In this document: piece by piece, positions 7,479 through 15,047 of the stretch
Layout: each line of letters opens with the position of its first letter
Position numbering within the stretch: position 1 is the stretch's first letter
Assembly: GCA_902475285.1 (NCBI GenBank)
Contig: CABRZA010000040.1
Location: 1-17,332, forward strand
Length of the DNA stretch: 17,332 bases
Origin: an uncultured Porphyromonadaceae bacterium
GTDB taxonomy: Bacteria > Bacteroidota > Bacteroidia > Bacteroidales > Muribaculaceae
Direction: 5' to 3'
Notes under the pieces: generated by a model
Databases searched by the model: none
What the model saw: the letters and a program-made list of their open reading frames with translations, nothing else
Told to the model about the DNA's origin: nothing
Position numbers and translations under genes: made by a program

Positions 7479-8626
7479 TGTGCGCGGTCTTTGTATTTGT
7501 GAACCAATATGAAGAGTGCTGCAGCGCCTATTGCTGCGGCAGGTATGCCTGCGAGGGCCGGCCCCGCGTAGCCCCAGCCATGACGTATAACCGCTCCGCC
7601 TACGAGTGCCGCAAGAGCGTTGCTCACGTTGAAGGCTATCTGTATGCCGGCACCGCCGAGCATCTCGCCCCCGGCCGAAAATTTCACTATGAGATACTGC
7701 AAGGGGCCTCCTATGCCGAAGAGACATGCCGTGGCAAGGAACAGAAGCGCAAGCGACGCCCATTTGACGTCGGCATAGATGTATATCAGCGGCATGAGCA
7801 CCATGATGAGGAGGGCTATGCAGCCGCTCACGCGTGCCGCGCCGAAGGTGTCGGCGAGACGTCCCGCAAGGAAGTTGCCGCTGACCATGCCGGCGCCGGC
7901 GAGCACCATAATCCAGGTCATGGCCTCTTGTGAAAAGCCGGCAACCTGCGTCATGGCCGGCTCCACATAACTGAAATAGCAGTAGACGGCCATCTGACCG
8001 AAGAACACTCCGGAGTAGATGAGCCACGGCGCCGCAGAGCGCAGGAAACGGAACTGGCCGCGCAGACCGGTGTCGGGCACGGGTGCGAGGCGCGGTATCC
8101 ACGCGCGTATGCCGACGAAGGCTGCGGCTCCGGCGCAGGCCACGATGGCGAAGGTGCCGCGCCAGGAAAGGACGTTGCTTATGAATGTCGCCAGGGGCAC
8201 ACCCGCCACATTGGCTACGGTCATGCCGCCCACCATCACTGCCACGGCGGCCGCTCCCTTGCCGGGGCCGCTCAGGCGCGAGCATACAATGGCGCCGGCG
8301 CCGAAGAAGGCGCCGTGAGGCAGACCGCTCACGAATCGCGCCGTCATGAGTGTCCAGAAGTTGGGCGAGAGGGCAGCGGCGGTATTGCCTACGATGATAA
8401 ACGACGCCAGGAAGAGCAGCAGCCTCTGGAGCGGCATGCGGCGCAGCACTATGAGCATTGGTGCCCCAATGGCCACTCCCGTCGAGTAGGCCGAGATGAG
8501 GTGGCCGGCTTCTACTACATTGATGTCGAGGCTACGCGCCACGTCGCCGAGTATGCCCATCATGGCAAACTCGGCGATACCCAATGCGAAGGTGCCCAAT
8601 GCAAGGGCTATCAGTCCCCGTTTCAT
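7475..8626 (-). CDS. MFS exporter, AraJ-like (DHA1 family)
   Basis: This 383-residue, very hydrophobic protein fits the usual 12-helix MFS layout and has almost no N- or C-terminal extension. Features typical of AraJ-like drug/proton antiporters are visible. The N-terminus reads LALGTFALGIAEFAMMGIL, followed by GHLISAYSTGVAIGAP. A degenerate loop 2-3 motif follows (LRRMP, 61-65). Then come RFVSGLPHGAFFG (97-109) and the TM5 block MVGGMTVANVAGVPLAT (131-147). It should export a small molecule from the cytoplasm using proton flow; AraJ itself has no firmly established substrate. It is the first gene of an operon with the HMA-AraC regulator, whose start overlaps its stop. That pairing suggests an inducible efflux function, perhaps linked to metal stress. 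A 21-bp direct repeat lies immediately upstream. Confidence 0.92.
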   Translation of the reverse strand: MKRGLIALALGTFALGIAEFAMMGILGDVARSLDINVVEAGHLISAYSTGVAIGAPMLIVLRRMPLQRLLLFLASFIIVGNTAAALSPNFWTLMTARFVSGLPHGAFFGAGAIVCSRLSGPGKGAAAVAVMVGGMTVANVAGVPLATFISNVLSWRGTFAIVACAGAAAFVGIRAWIPRLAPVPDTGLRGQFRFLRSAAPWLIYSGVFFGQMAVYCYFSYVEPAMTQVAGFSQEAMTWIMVLAGAGMVSGNFLAGRLADTFGAARVSGCIALLIMVLMPLIYIYADVKWASLALLFLATACLFGIGGPLQYLIVKFSAGGEMLGGAGIQIAFNVSNALAALVGGAVIRHGWGYAGPALAGIPAAAIGAAALFILVHKYKDRAQ

Positions 8627-8634
8627 CAGTTGTG

Positions 8635-8671
8635 AAGTACAAGTTATGAGTTACAAAGTACAAGTTATGAG
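8635..8671 (-). promoter_or_regulatory. Two 16-bp direct repeats, 21-bp period, upstream of the exporter gene
   Basis: AAGTACAAGTTATGAG occurs exactly at 8635-8650 and again at 8656-8671, an offset of 21 bp or two helical turns. The nearer copy begins 8 bases from the exporter ATG (8626 on the minus strand). AraC-family proteins classically bind direct half-sites on one DNA face; in araI the spacing is also about 21 bp. The operon's own AraC-type regulator is therefore the obvious candidate binder. The copies lie very close to the start codon, so a site for repression or a leader element is as likely as an activator site. A dispersed low-complexity intergenic repeat is the main alternative. 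Confidence 0.5.
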
Positions 8672-8679
8672 GTATAGTA

Positions 8680-8706
8680 AGCCCCCGGGCTGTAAGATCG
8701 GGGGCT
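8680..8706 (-). terminator. Hairpin terminator candidate at the end of the T9SS operon
   Basis: A perfect 8-bp stem, AGCCCCCG with CGGGGGCT (8680-8687 and 8699-8706), with an 11-base loop, lies 7 bases beyond the gldN stop. On the minus strand it is followed by TACTATACCT rather than a run of T, so it is a strong hairpin with a weak U tract. Position and stability make it the likely end of the operon transcript. Confidence 0.6.
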
Positions 8707-8713
8707 ATGGGTA

Positions 8714-9838
8714 TCAGCGGCGGCGGCGTACGGAACGTGTGACGTTGTTGCTCGACGCTGCCTTGGTCTCTTTGGGTTTCTTTTCCTTCACCTTCTTTGT
8801 CGAACGTTTGGCGGAACGTTTTGTTGCACGGGTGCTCGAAGTTTTCTCGGTGGAGGCCGTCACTTTGGTGCTGTCGCCTTGTGCAGCGGCTTCGGCAGCC
8901 TCCCGGGCCTCGCGTGCGGCCAGTATCTCCTCGCGCGAGGGCACCCAGAGCTTGCGCTCGAAGCTGTCGAGCGAGGTCTGTATGCTGTCTTGGGCGCGTT
9001 TGAGGGCGTCGGGGTCGGAGTAGAGCTGAACCATGGAGCGGTTCTTGAGGTTGCGTGTCTTGTAGATGTCGCCGTCGTACATCGTAAGGGTGAAGAAGTC
9101 GTCGTAGGTGCAGGTAGGGAGGTTGTTGTCGTCGTCCACGAAAATGGTCTGTGCGGCAAGATAGGGGCGCAGGTCGTTGAACTTCACCCAGAACATCGGG
9201 TATTTCAGCGGCTCGCCGCCGAAGTCGCCGGCGCGGTGGAGCACCGGACAAATGGCCTCGACTACTGGGCGCAGGCGGTTGTGGCGTGTGTCGTATTCCC
9301 AGCGCTCGACCACAAAGTAGCTCAGCACCTCGTTGGAAGGCACGTCGATGGGGTCGACATTGAAGCGCGGGCGCTTTTCGGTGCTGCCCTTGGCGGCAGT
9401 GTAGGGTATGTAGAAGCGGTCGAAGACGTCCTTGACGTTGACGGCATACTTCTCGGTGAAAATCTCGCGCCCGTCGAGGTACTCGTAGGCCGTGAGTTTG
9501 CCTTCGGCCATGAGGCGCAGGATGATGCGGAAGAGGTTCTCCTGCCCCTCGATGGGTTCTTCGGGGAAGTAGAGCGGAGCGTTGGTGTCCTTGTCGAGGT
9601 CGATTGAGCGGTAAATCACGCGCATCCACTGGCGGTCGGCGTCGGATATGCTCTCGTCCTGCGAGTTGTAGAACTTCTGCATGCGTTCGGTCACCTGCGT
9701 TCCGTCCTGATCTTTTTTCTCGCGTGCGGCACCTCGGCGTCGCACCACGCCCTGACTTTCGTTCTGCTGGGCCGCGGCATCGCTGCCGGCAATGATTACT
9801 GCAAGGCTCAGAAGGGTTATTTTGAGTATCTTATGCAT
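8714..9838 (-). CDS. gldN: T9SS periplasmic ring protein GldN/PorN
   Basis: This 374-residue protein is the periplasmic partner of GldK in the ring under the outer membrane of the type IX secretion system. The signal peptide is residues 1-24, ending A-A-A-Q. The frame opens further upstream at a TTG (9871), but that would overlap gldM and spoil the signal peptide, so ATG 9838 is chosen. Family signatures are WMRVIYRSIDLDKDTNAPLY (71-90), FRIILRLMAEGKLTAYEYLDG, VKDVFDRFYI, SYFVVERWEYD and LRPYLAAQ. It is last in the run and starts 22 bases after the gldM stop. An oddity is the C-terminal tail (about 323-374), dominated by Lys, Arg, Ser and Thr and ending in four arginines; it lies beyond the recognisable GldN domain. 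Confidence 0.95.
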   Translation of the reverse strand: MHKILKITLLSLAVIIAGSDAAAQQNESQGVVRRRGAAREKKDQDGTQVTERMQKFYNSQDESISDADRQWMRVIYRSIDLDKDTNAPLYFPEEPIEGQENLFRIILRLMAEGKLTAYEYLDGREIFTEKYAVNVKDVFDRFYIPYTAAKGSTEKRPRFNVDPIDVPSNEVLSYFVVERWEYDTRHNRLRPVVEAICPVLHRAGDFGGEPLKYPMFWVKFNDLRPYLAAQTIFVDDDNNLPTCTYDDFFTLTMYDGDIYKTRNLKNRSMVQLYSDPDALKRAQDSIQTSLDSFERKLWVPSREEILAAREAREAAEAAAQGDSTKVTASTEKTSSTRATKRSAKRSTKKVKEKKPKETKAASSNNVTRSVRRRR

Positions 9839-9860
9839 CGTGGGTAGAGTAATTACGGGG

Positions 9861-11426
9861 TTAATTGACAATCACCTCCATGGGGCTGAGGTCGCGCGTT
9901 AGGCCGTCGGGGCCCTTGGCGCGGATGCGCGATATGAAGAAGCGCTTGCCGCGCGTGAGGCGCTGGAACTGCTGTTTCTGTCGCTGCGAGAATTGGGAGC
10001 CGGCGCTCACTTCGAGAAGCGCGTTGCCTCCCGAGTCGAAGAACACGGTCTCGAAACTCTCCACGGTGAAGGGAGTGTCGAGCAGGCCGTCGTCGATGGC
10101 TGCTTCGAGGCCCGGCGAGGCTAAAAGAAGTGCCTTGGCGAAGGGTTTGCCGCCACGGTAATGATCGGTGTTGCCCTGGGCGTCCTTGTATGCTATGAAG
10201 GGGGTGGGGTCGGGGAGCTTGCGCACGCGGAACTTCGTGGCGGCCATCGTCACGGGGCTGCCGTCCATGGTGGCGGTCACGGTCACGGTGGCTTCCGAGC
10301 CTACTGTCTGCGGCCGTGCCACCCATTCGTCGCCCTTGCGGGTGAGGGTGCCGTTGGTCATGGTGGCCGATATGTCGTTCATTGCCACGCCCGGCACGGA
10401 GATGCTTATGGGGTTGTCGATGCCGGCGTAGAGCACGTTCATCATCGTGGCCGACACGGTGGCCATGGGCTCGATTACGGTGTACGACGAGGCGAAGTCC
10501 TCGCGCGTGGTGCTGCCGTCGGGGTTGGTCACTTCGAGCCATCCATTGTAGTCGAAGACGCCCGTCGCCGAGGTGCCCACCTGATATATGCCGTCGGAGC
10601 CCTGGAGCTCGCGGCCTTCGATGAAAATCTGCGGGCGCTGGGTGGTGTCGACGGCGGCCAGGACGATGTTCGCCTCATATTTTCCGCCGCGCATCACAAG
10701 GCGCGAGCGCGGTATGACGTAGGCCTTGAGTTCGTTCACACGGAGGTCGCCGGCGTCGACCTGTGCCAGGAGCGACGACAGGGCCTCGCCCTCGGCGTAG
10801 AGTATGTCGCTCTGCAACTTGGAGAGGAGGGTGACGGCGGCCACTACGGGCTGCTGGTCGAACTTGGCCTCTTCCCACAGCTGCGGGGCGAGAGTGCCTC
10901 GGCGCGATATGGGTTCGGTGCTGAGCGCCTGTGTGATGGAGCGGCGCTTGACGGTGTCGGGGATGAAGGCCGACACGAAGTCGGAGTAGCCGTCGATACG
11001 CTCGCGGAGGCGCACGCCGCGCGGATTGCCGGGGGCGAGCATCACCACGGCGGCACTCTCGAGGTCGTCGCGGTTGAGGATGTCGTCGGGGTCGCCCTCG
11101 GGGCCGTCGGCCTTGCGCACTATCTCGTATTTGAGGGTGTCGATATAGGAGTAGATTTCCGATGTGCGGCGGCGCACGTCGCTGGCCTTGTCGAGCCACG
11201 CCGCGGCCTTGTCGGGGTTCTTCTCGGCAAGCGCGGCCAGCTGGCGGTACACGGCGCTGTTGCGCTCGTCGTAGTTGGCGTTGGAGCGGTTGAGACCCTC
11301 GTGGACCTGCGTGAAGCCGTCGAGGACGTCGCTCGACACATTGAGCGCGAGCATGGCCGTCAGAACGATGTACATCAGGTTTATCATCTTCTGACGCGGC
11401 GACAAGCGGTTGGTATTGGAGCCCAT
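9861..11426 (-). CDS. gldM: T9SS motor and periplasmic shaft protein GldM/PorM
   Basis: This 521-residue protein has one N-terminal membrane helix (about 14-32) and a long periplasmic part. It forms the shaft that carries motion from the GldL motor to the outer-membrane ring. The N-terminus is close to the family pattern: SPRQKMINLMYIVLTAMLALN. Arg11 and Tyr19 match, by alignment from memory, the residues (R9, Y17) that matter for motor function in Flavobacterium GldM. The rest fits a helical first domain followed by beta-rich domains, with YVIPRSRLVMRGGKYEANIVL, NPISISVPGV, KFRVRKLPDP and a C-terminal DLSPMEVIVN. Length is normal for the family. It starts 38 bases after gldL and ends 22 bases before gldN. 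Confidence 0.97.
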   Translation of the reverse strand: MGSNTNRLSPRQKMINLMYIVLTAMLALNVSSDVLDGFTQVHEGLNRSNANYDERNSAVYRQLAALAEKNPDKAAAWLDKASDVRRRTSEIYSYIDTLKYEIVRKADGPEGDPDDILNRDDLESAAVVMLAPGNPRGVRLRERIDGYSDFVSAFIPDTVKRRSITQALSTEPISRRGTLAPQLWEEAKFDQQPVVAAVTLLSKLQSDILYAEGEALSSLLAQVDAGDLRVNELKAYVIPRSRLVMRGGKYEANIVLAAVDTTQRPQIFIEGRELQGSDGIYQVGTSATGVFDYNGWLEVTNPDGSTTREDFASSYTVIEPMATVSATMMNVLYAGIDNPISISVPGVAMNDISATMTNGTLTRKGDEWVARPQTVGSEATVTVTATMDGSPVTMAATKFRVRKLPDPTPFIAYKDAQGNTDHYRGGKPFAKALLLASPGLEAAIDDGLLDTPFTVESFETVFFDSGGNALLEVSAGSQFSQRQKQQFQRLTRGKRFFISRIRAKGPDGLTRDLSPMEVIVN

Positions 11427-11464
11427 TATATTCTTCTGTTAAGGATGAATGGAAATGGCGCGCA

Positions 11465-12472
11465 TCAGAAGCGCACGTCGGTTGTCGAGGGCGCGGCCTG
11501 GGGCTGCTCGGGTGTGTGGTGGGCGTCGCCGTTGATGGGCATGCCGGCGTCGGCCGGGTTCATCATCGGGCGGTACATGTTCACGGTCATAGCCTGCACC
11601 ATGCGCTCGTAGATGCTGTTGAGCTGCTGCATGTAGCGTGCCATCTTCTCGGTCTCCTCGCAGTAGCGCACGCTCTGGCTGGCGCTCTTCTCGTACATGT
11701 CGCGGATGTCCTTTATGCCGCGGTTTACGCGATCGATCGACTCAACCTGCGACGACACGCTTCGGAGCTGGAGCTCGTAGATGGCGTTGAGGCCGCCGAG
11801 GTTGTGCGACAGCGACTGCATCTGCTCCACATAGCCCTGCGAGGCCGATGTGATGCCGGCGGAGTTCTCGGTGATGGCGCGGTAGGAGGCCAGGAGCGTC
11901 GACGACACTTCGTTGAGCGCCGCCGTGGTGGCGTGGAGAGCCTGCATGTCGGCGGCGATAGCGCTCATCTGCTCGAGGTACTGCTGCGTGGCCGTGGTGA
12001 GCTCGGCCATCTCCGAAAGACGCTCGGCGGCGGCCGACATCTTGGCTATGCTTTCGGAGAGGGTGCGGGCGTCGCTCTCGGCGAGGTCGATGCCGGGGAT
12101 GGCGCTCACGGGAGCTCCGGGAGCTGCCGCGGGCACGCCGGGATATGCGCCGGCGGCGGGGCCGTAGTTGATCTGGGCTATGGGCTCGTCGGTCGCCTCA
12201 CCCTCTTCATGCTGGCGCAAGGCCGGGAAAACGTCTTCCCAGTTGTATTCGCGCGGCGGACGGTCGAATGCCGTGAGGACGAACATCAGTACCTCCGTGC
12301 CCATGCCTATGGAGAGGAGGGTGTTGCCGCCCGGAAGGTGGAGAATCTTGAACAGCGCACCCCATATCACGATGGCTGCGCCGATAGAATAGGCGAAGTT
12401 GAAGAAGCGCTGGCCTTTCTCACTGCTGATGAAAGCGCTTACCACGTTCTTGTATGCTTGTATTTTTCCCAT
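11465..12472 (-). CDS. gldL: T9SS proton-channel motor protein GldL/PorL
   Basis: This 335-residue inner-membrane protein forms, with GldM, the proton-driven motor of the T9SS. Two membrane helices are packed at the N-terminus (about 25-43 and 51-69), in FNFAYSIGAAIVIWGALFK and the segment from TLLSIGMGTEVLMF. Glu60 in the second helix matches the essential membrane glutamate of GldL (E49 in Flavobacterium). Tyr28, Lys42 and His45 match Y13, K27 and H30, and Asp70 stands where E59 is usual. These matches are by eye against remembered sequences. After the helices comes an Ala/Pro-rich linker (about 101-128), then a long helical, probably coiled-coil, cytoplasmic region to about 300. The gene is 43 bases after gldK and 38 before gldM. 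Confidence 0.96.
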   Translation of the reverse strand: MGKIQAYKNVVSAFISSEKGQRFFNFAYSIGAAIVIWGALFKILHLPGGNTLLSIGMGTEVLMFVLTAFDRPPREYNWEDVFPALRQHEEGEATDEPIAQINYGPAAGAYPGVPAAAPGAPVSAIPGIDLAESDARTLSESIAKMSAAAERLSEMAELTTATQQYLEQMSAIAADMQALHATTAALNEVSSTLLASYRAITENSAGITSASQGYVEQMQSLSHNLGGLNAIYELQLRSVSSQVESIDRVNRGIKDIRDMYEKSASQSVRYCEETEKMARYMQQLNSIYERMVQAMTVNMYRPMMNPADAGMPINGDAHHTPEQPQAAPSTTDVRF

Positions 12473-12515
12473 TTTCGTAGTTGTTTAAGGAGAGGGGGTA
12501 TGGTAGGGGTGGTGT

Positions 12516-13964
12516 TTATCGGTTCTTGTTCTGTTTCTGTCCTTTGGCGAAGCCTATCTGCGTACGCACGCAGCGGAAGCCTATATAGGAGCGCTGCTCG
12601 TTCTGGTACTCCCACATGCGCAGATCGGAGCGCACGTTGTGTGCCACGTCCTTCCACGAGCCGCCGCGGATGATTTTGCGCTTCATCTTGTAGGGGTCTT
12701 CTACGGCAGCGTCGTAGCGGTACTCGGGGTTGAGGTCGCCGGTGAGGCGTCCCACGCTCTCGGTGAAGGCCGTGGAGGTCCATTCGCTCACGTTGCCGGC
12801 CATGTCGTAGAGGCCGAAGTCGTTGGGTGCGTAGGTGCCCACACGCGATGTTATCACATGGCCGTCGCGCACGTAGTTGCCTTCGGCGGGCTTGAAGTTG
12901 GCGTAGAAGCAGCCCTTGTCTTCACTCAAGGCCAGGTCGCCGTCCCAGGGATACATGTTCTCGTCCACGCCGGCGCGCGCTGCATACTCCCATTCGGCCT
13001 CGGTGGGCAGGCGGTAGGGCTCTACATACACGCCTTCCCGGCCCAGAGCGCGGCGAAGGTAGTCGGTGCGCCAGTTGGCGAAGGCGTTGGCCTGTTCCCA
13101 GCTCACGCCCACCACGGGGTAGTCGGAGTAGCCGCCGTGCGCGAAGTACATGCGCACATAGGGCTCGTTGTAGCTGTTCTCGAAGTCGTTGACCCACGCC
13201 GTGGTGTCGGGATAGATGTTTACTATATAAGTATTGAGGAAGTCATAGTCGCCGGTGAGGCCGCGGTTGATGGTCTGGCGCACGATTTCGCCTTCGTCGT
13301 TGATCCATGCGGTGTCCTTCGAAATCTGGGGCACATCGGTGGGCACCGGGCGGTCGGTGTTGTATTCGCGGCGCCGCGGGTCGAGGCGGTTGCGGCGTTT
13401 GGCGGCCTCGGTGTGGTTGTATATTTCGTAGCGGTAGTTGAGCTGAGTGGCGTCGAGTTCGCGCACGCCTGTGATGGGATTGGTGCGGTATACGCTCTCT
13501 ATGGCGCGGAGCTCGTCCTCGTTGGGATTGCGCCAGGGTATGGCCTTGTTCCAGTTCAAGTGGGGAGTCACCGGGTTGCCTTCCTTGTCCTCCTCAATCT
13601 TGAAGTCCTCGTTGCCGCCGTAGGCCGGGTCGGCGAGGCGCTCGCGGATTATGCTGTCGCGCACCCAGAAGACGAACTGCTTGTATTTCGCGTTGGTTAT
13701 TTCGGTTTCGTCCATCCAGAAGCCATCAACCGACATGCCGCGAGCGTTGGCACGGAGATTCCACAGCGAGTCGTCTTTGGCCACGCCGGTTTTCATCGAA
13801 CCGCGGTCGACCAGCACCATTCCGTAAGGCGTGGGTTCGACCCACGACGTGCCGCCCACGCCCGTAACCTCACCGCCGGCAGCCGAACGCGAACCGGTGG
13901 CGCACGATGCAAGCATGATGCCCGACAGTGTGGCGGCGATAATGATATGGCTTGTATTTTTCAT
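12516..13964 (-). CDS. gldK: T9SS ring lipoprotein GldK/PorK
   Basis: This 482-residue lipoprotein sits on the periplasmic face of the outer membrane and builds the T9SS ring with GldN. The lipobox is L-A-S-C with the lipidated Cys at 21. The body is a formylglycine-generating-enzyme-like (SUMF1) fold split by an insert, as usual for GldK. The first part (about 45-105) has MVLVDRGSMKTG and DETEITNAKYKQF. The insert is about 108-270. The second part (about 275-467) has YPVVGVSWEQANAFANWR, YRLPTEAEWEYAARAG, DMAGNVSEWT, IIRGGSW and GFRCVR. The family uses the fold structurally, not as an oxidase. It is preceded by 57 bases holding a small GC-rich hairpin and followed by gldL after 43 bases. Confidence 0.97.
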   Translation of the reverse strand: MKNTSHIIIAATLSGIMLASCATGSRSAAGGEVTGVGGTSWVEPTPYGMVLVDRGSMKTGVAKDDSLWNLRANARGMSVDGFWMDETEITNAKYKQFVFWVRDSIIRERLADPAYGGNEDFKIEEDKEGNPVTPHLNWNKAIPWRNPNEDELRAIESVYRTNPITGVRELDATQLNYRYEIYNHTEAAKRRNRLDPRRREYNTDRPVPTDVPQISKDTAWINDEGEIVRQTINRGLTGDYDFLNTYIVNIYPDTTAWVNDFENSYNEPYVRMYFAHGGYSDYPVVGVSWEQANAFANWRTDYLRRALGREGVYVEPYRLPTEAEWEYAARAGVDENMYPWDGDLALSEDKGCFYANFKPAEGNYVRDGHVITSRVGTYAPNDFGLYDMAGNVSEWTSTAFTESVGRLTGDLNPEYRYDAAVEDPYKMKRKIIRGGSWKDVAHNVRSDLRMWEYQNEQRSYIGFRCVRTQIGFAKGQKQNKNR

Positions 13965-13988
13965 ATTTTCCTGTTGTGTCGTCTATGA

Positions 13989-14002
13989 CCGCCCGGTGGC
14001 GG
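13989..14002 (-). other. Small GC hairpin between porP and gldK
   Basis: CCGCC-ACCG-GGCGG on the minus strand forms a 5-bp stem with a 4-base loop, inside the 57-base gap between the porP stop and the gldK start. There is no U tract. It may be a weak attenuator, a processing or mRNA-stability element, or nothing. Confidence 0.35.
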
Positions 14003-14021
14003 CAATGGGTGTGTTCATTTT

Positions 14022-15044
14022 CTACATTATGCGCACGCTTTTGTGGCGGTGGCGGTTCTTCTCGCCCAGGTCGAGTTTAAGGCTGTAGCCGGCGAAAATC
14101 TCGTGGCTCCCCGACGAGGCGCTGTGGATGGCACCGGTGGCATAGTCGTAGGCGTAGCCGATGAAGAAATTCTTCCATTCGGCGCCCACGGTCACCACCA
14201 CGGCATCGTCGTAGCGGTAGCCAAGACCGAAGCTGAGGAACTTACGGAAGCGTGCGCGGGCCGTTATCTCGGCGGTGGTGAAGGTGAAGTCGCTCTTCAC
14301 CAATACCGACGGCATTATTTCAAATAACGTGTTTTTTATCGGAATATTGCATTCGGCGGTAAAATAGAGCGTGCGCCGCGCCTGAAATTCGTAGCGGCGC
14401 TCCGACGATGTCTCCGAGCCGCCCGAGGCGCTCTCGGCGTTCATCGTTATGGTGGGGCCCATCAGGTGCGTGCACGAGAGGCCGGCGTAGAACTTCGGGT
14501 GCTCGTACCACAGGCCGGCGGCGGCGTCGAAGGCCGTGCCGTGGAGGTCGCTGGTGGGGATGGCGTCGTCGGTGCCCTGATGGTAGTCGTCGCCGTCGGG
14601 GAGCACTACCTTCGAGCCCTTGAAGCTCTGGTCGTAGAAGCCTACTTGCAGGCCCACGCTCCATGTGCCGCCCCACTTTTTCAATTTGTAGGATATCTGG
14701 GCGCCTATGTCGAGCGAGCTGTACAGACCTATGCTTTCCTGGCTCACGCGCACGCCCGTGCCCAAACGCTTGCTGCCGAGCTTGAAGGGCATGTCGGCTG
14801 TGGCAAGAAAGCTTTGCGGGGCATTGTCGATGCCAACCCATTGCAGGCGTGCGCCGCCGCGTATGCGCAGAAGGTCGCCGGTGCCGGTGGCGGCGGGATT
14901 GTAGAGCGTCGGTGCCACGTAGTACTGCGACAGGTTGGGGTCGGTCTGCGCCGAGGCGCCGATGGCTGTAAGGATGGCGACAAGCAGCAGTACTTTACGC
15001 ACAACACCGTGTCGGGAATATATGGCGGGCTGGTAGGGCTGCAT
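14022..15044 (-). CDS. porP: PorP/SprF-family T9SS outer-membrane protein
   Basis: This 340-residue protein belongs to the PorP/SprF beta-barrel family, outer-membrane components tied to GldK and, in relatives, to anchoring of secreted adhesins. The signal peptide ends A-S-A at about residue 32. The mature start DPNLSQYYVAPTLYNPAATG is the family hallmark, as are alternating amphipathic strands such as FLSFGLGYRYDDAVVVTVGAEW and the ending GSHEIFAGYSLKLDL. The N-terminal dozen residues before the hydrophobic core are longer than needed; a start at a GTG near residue 14 is possible, but ATG 15044 lies only 3 bases after the porT stop, which favours it through coupling. It stands just before gldK, as porP does before porK in Porphyromonas. 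Confidence 0.94.
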   Translation of the reverse strand: MQPYQPAIYSRHGVVRKVLLLVAILTAIGASAQTDPNLSQYYVAPTLYNPAATGTGDLLRIRGGARLQWVGIDNAPQSFLATADMPFKLGSKRLGTGVRVSQESIGLYSSLDIGAQISYKLKKWGGTWSVGLQVGFYDQSFKGSKVVLPDGDDYHQGTDDAIPTSDLHGTAFDAAAGLWYEHPKFYAGLSCTHLMGPTITMNAESASGGSETSSERRYEFQARRTLYFTAECNIPIKNTLFEIMPSVLVKSDFTFTTAEITARARFRKFLSFGLGYRYDDAVVVTVGAEWKNFFIGYAYDYATGAIHSASSGSHEIFAGYSLKLDLGEKNRHRHKSVRIM

Positions 15045-15047
15045 GGC

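Noticed and set aside
7479..8285. Upstream extension of the regulator frame giving a 455-residue protein
   Set aside because: The extension runs inside the MFS gene in another frame and is Arg/His-rich nonsense. The HMA domain begins exactly at ATG 7478.
9839..9871. TTG start for gldN at 9871
   Set aside because: It would overlap gldM and place eleven polar residues before a good signal peptide that starts at ATG 9838.
12516..13964. Formylglycine-generating sulfatase-maturing enzyme
   Set aside because: The SUMF1-like fold is present, but the lipobox, the long insert and the neighbours gldL/gldM/gldN identify it as GldK.
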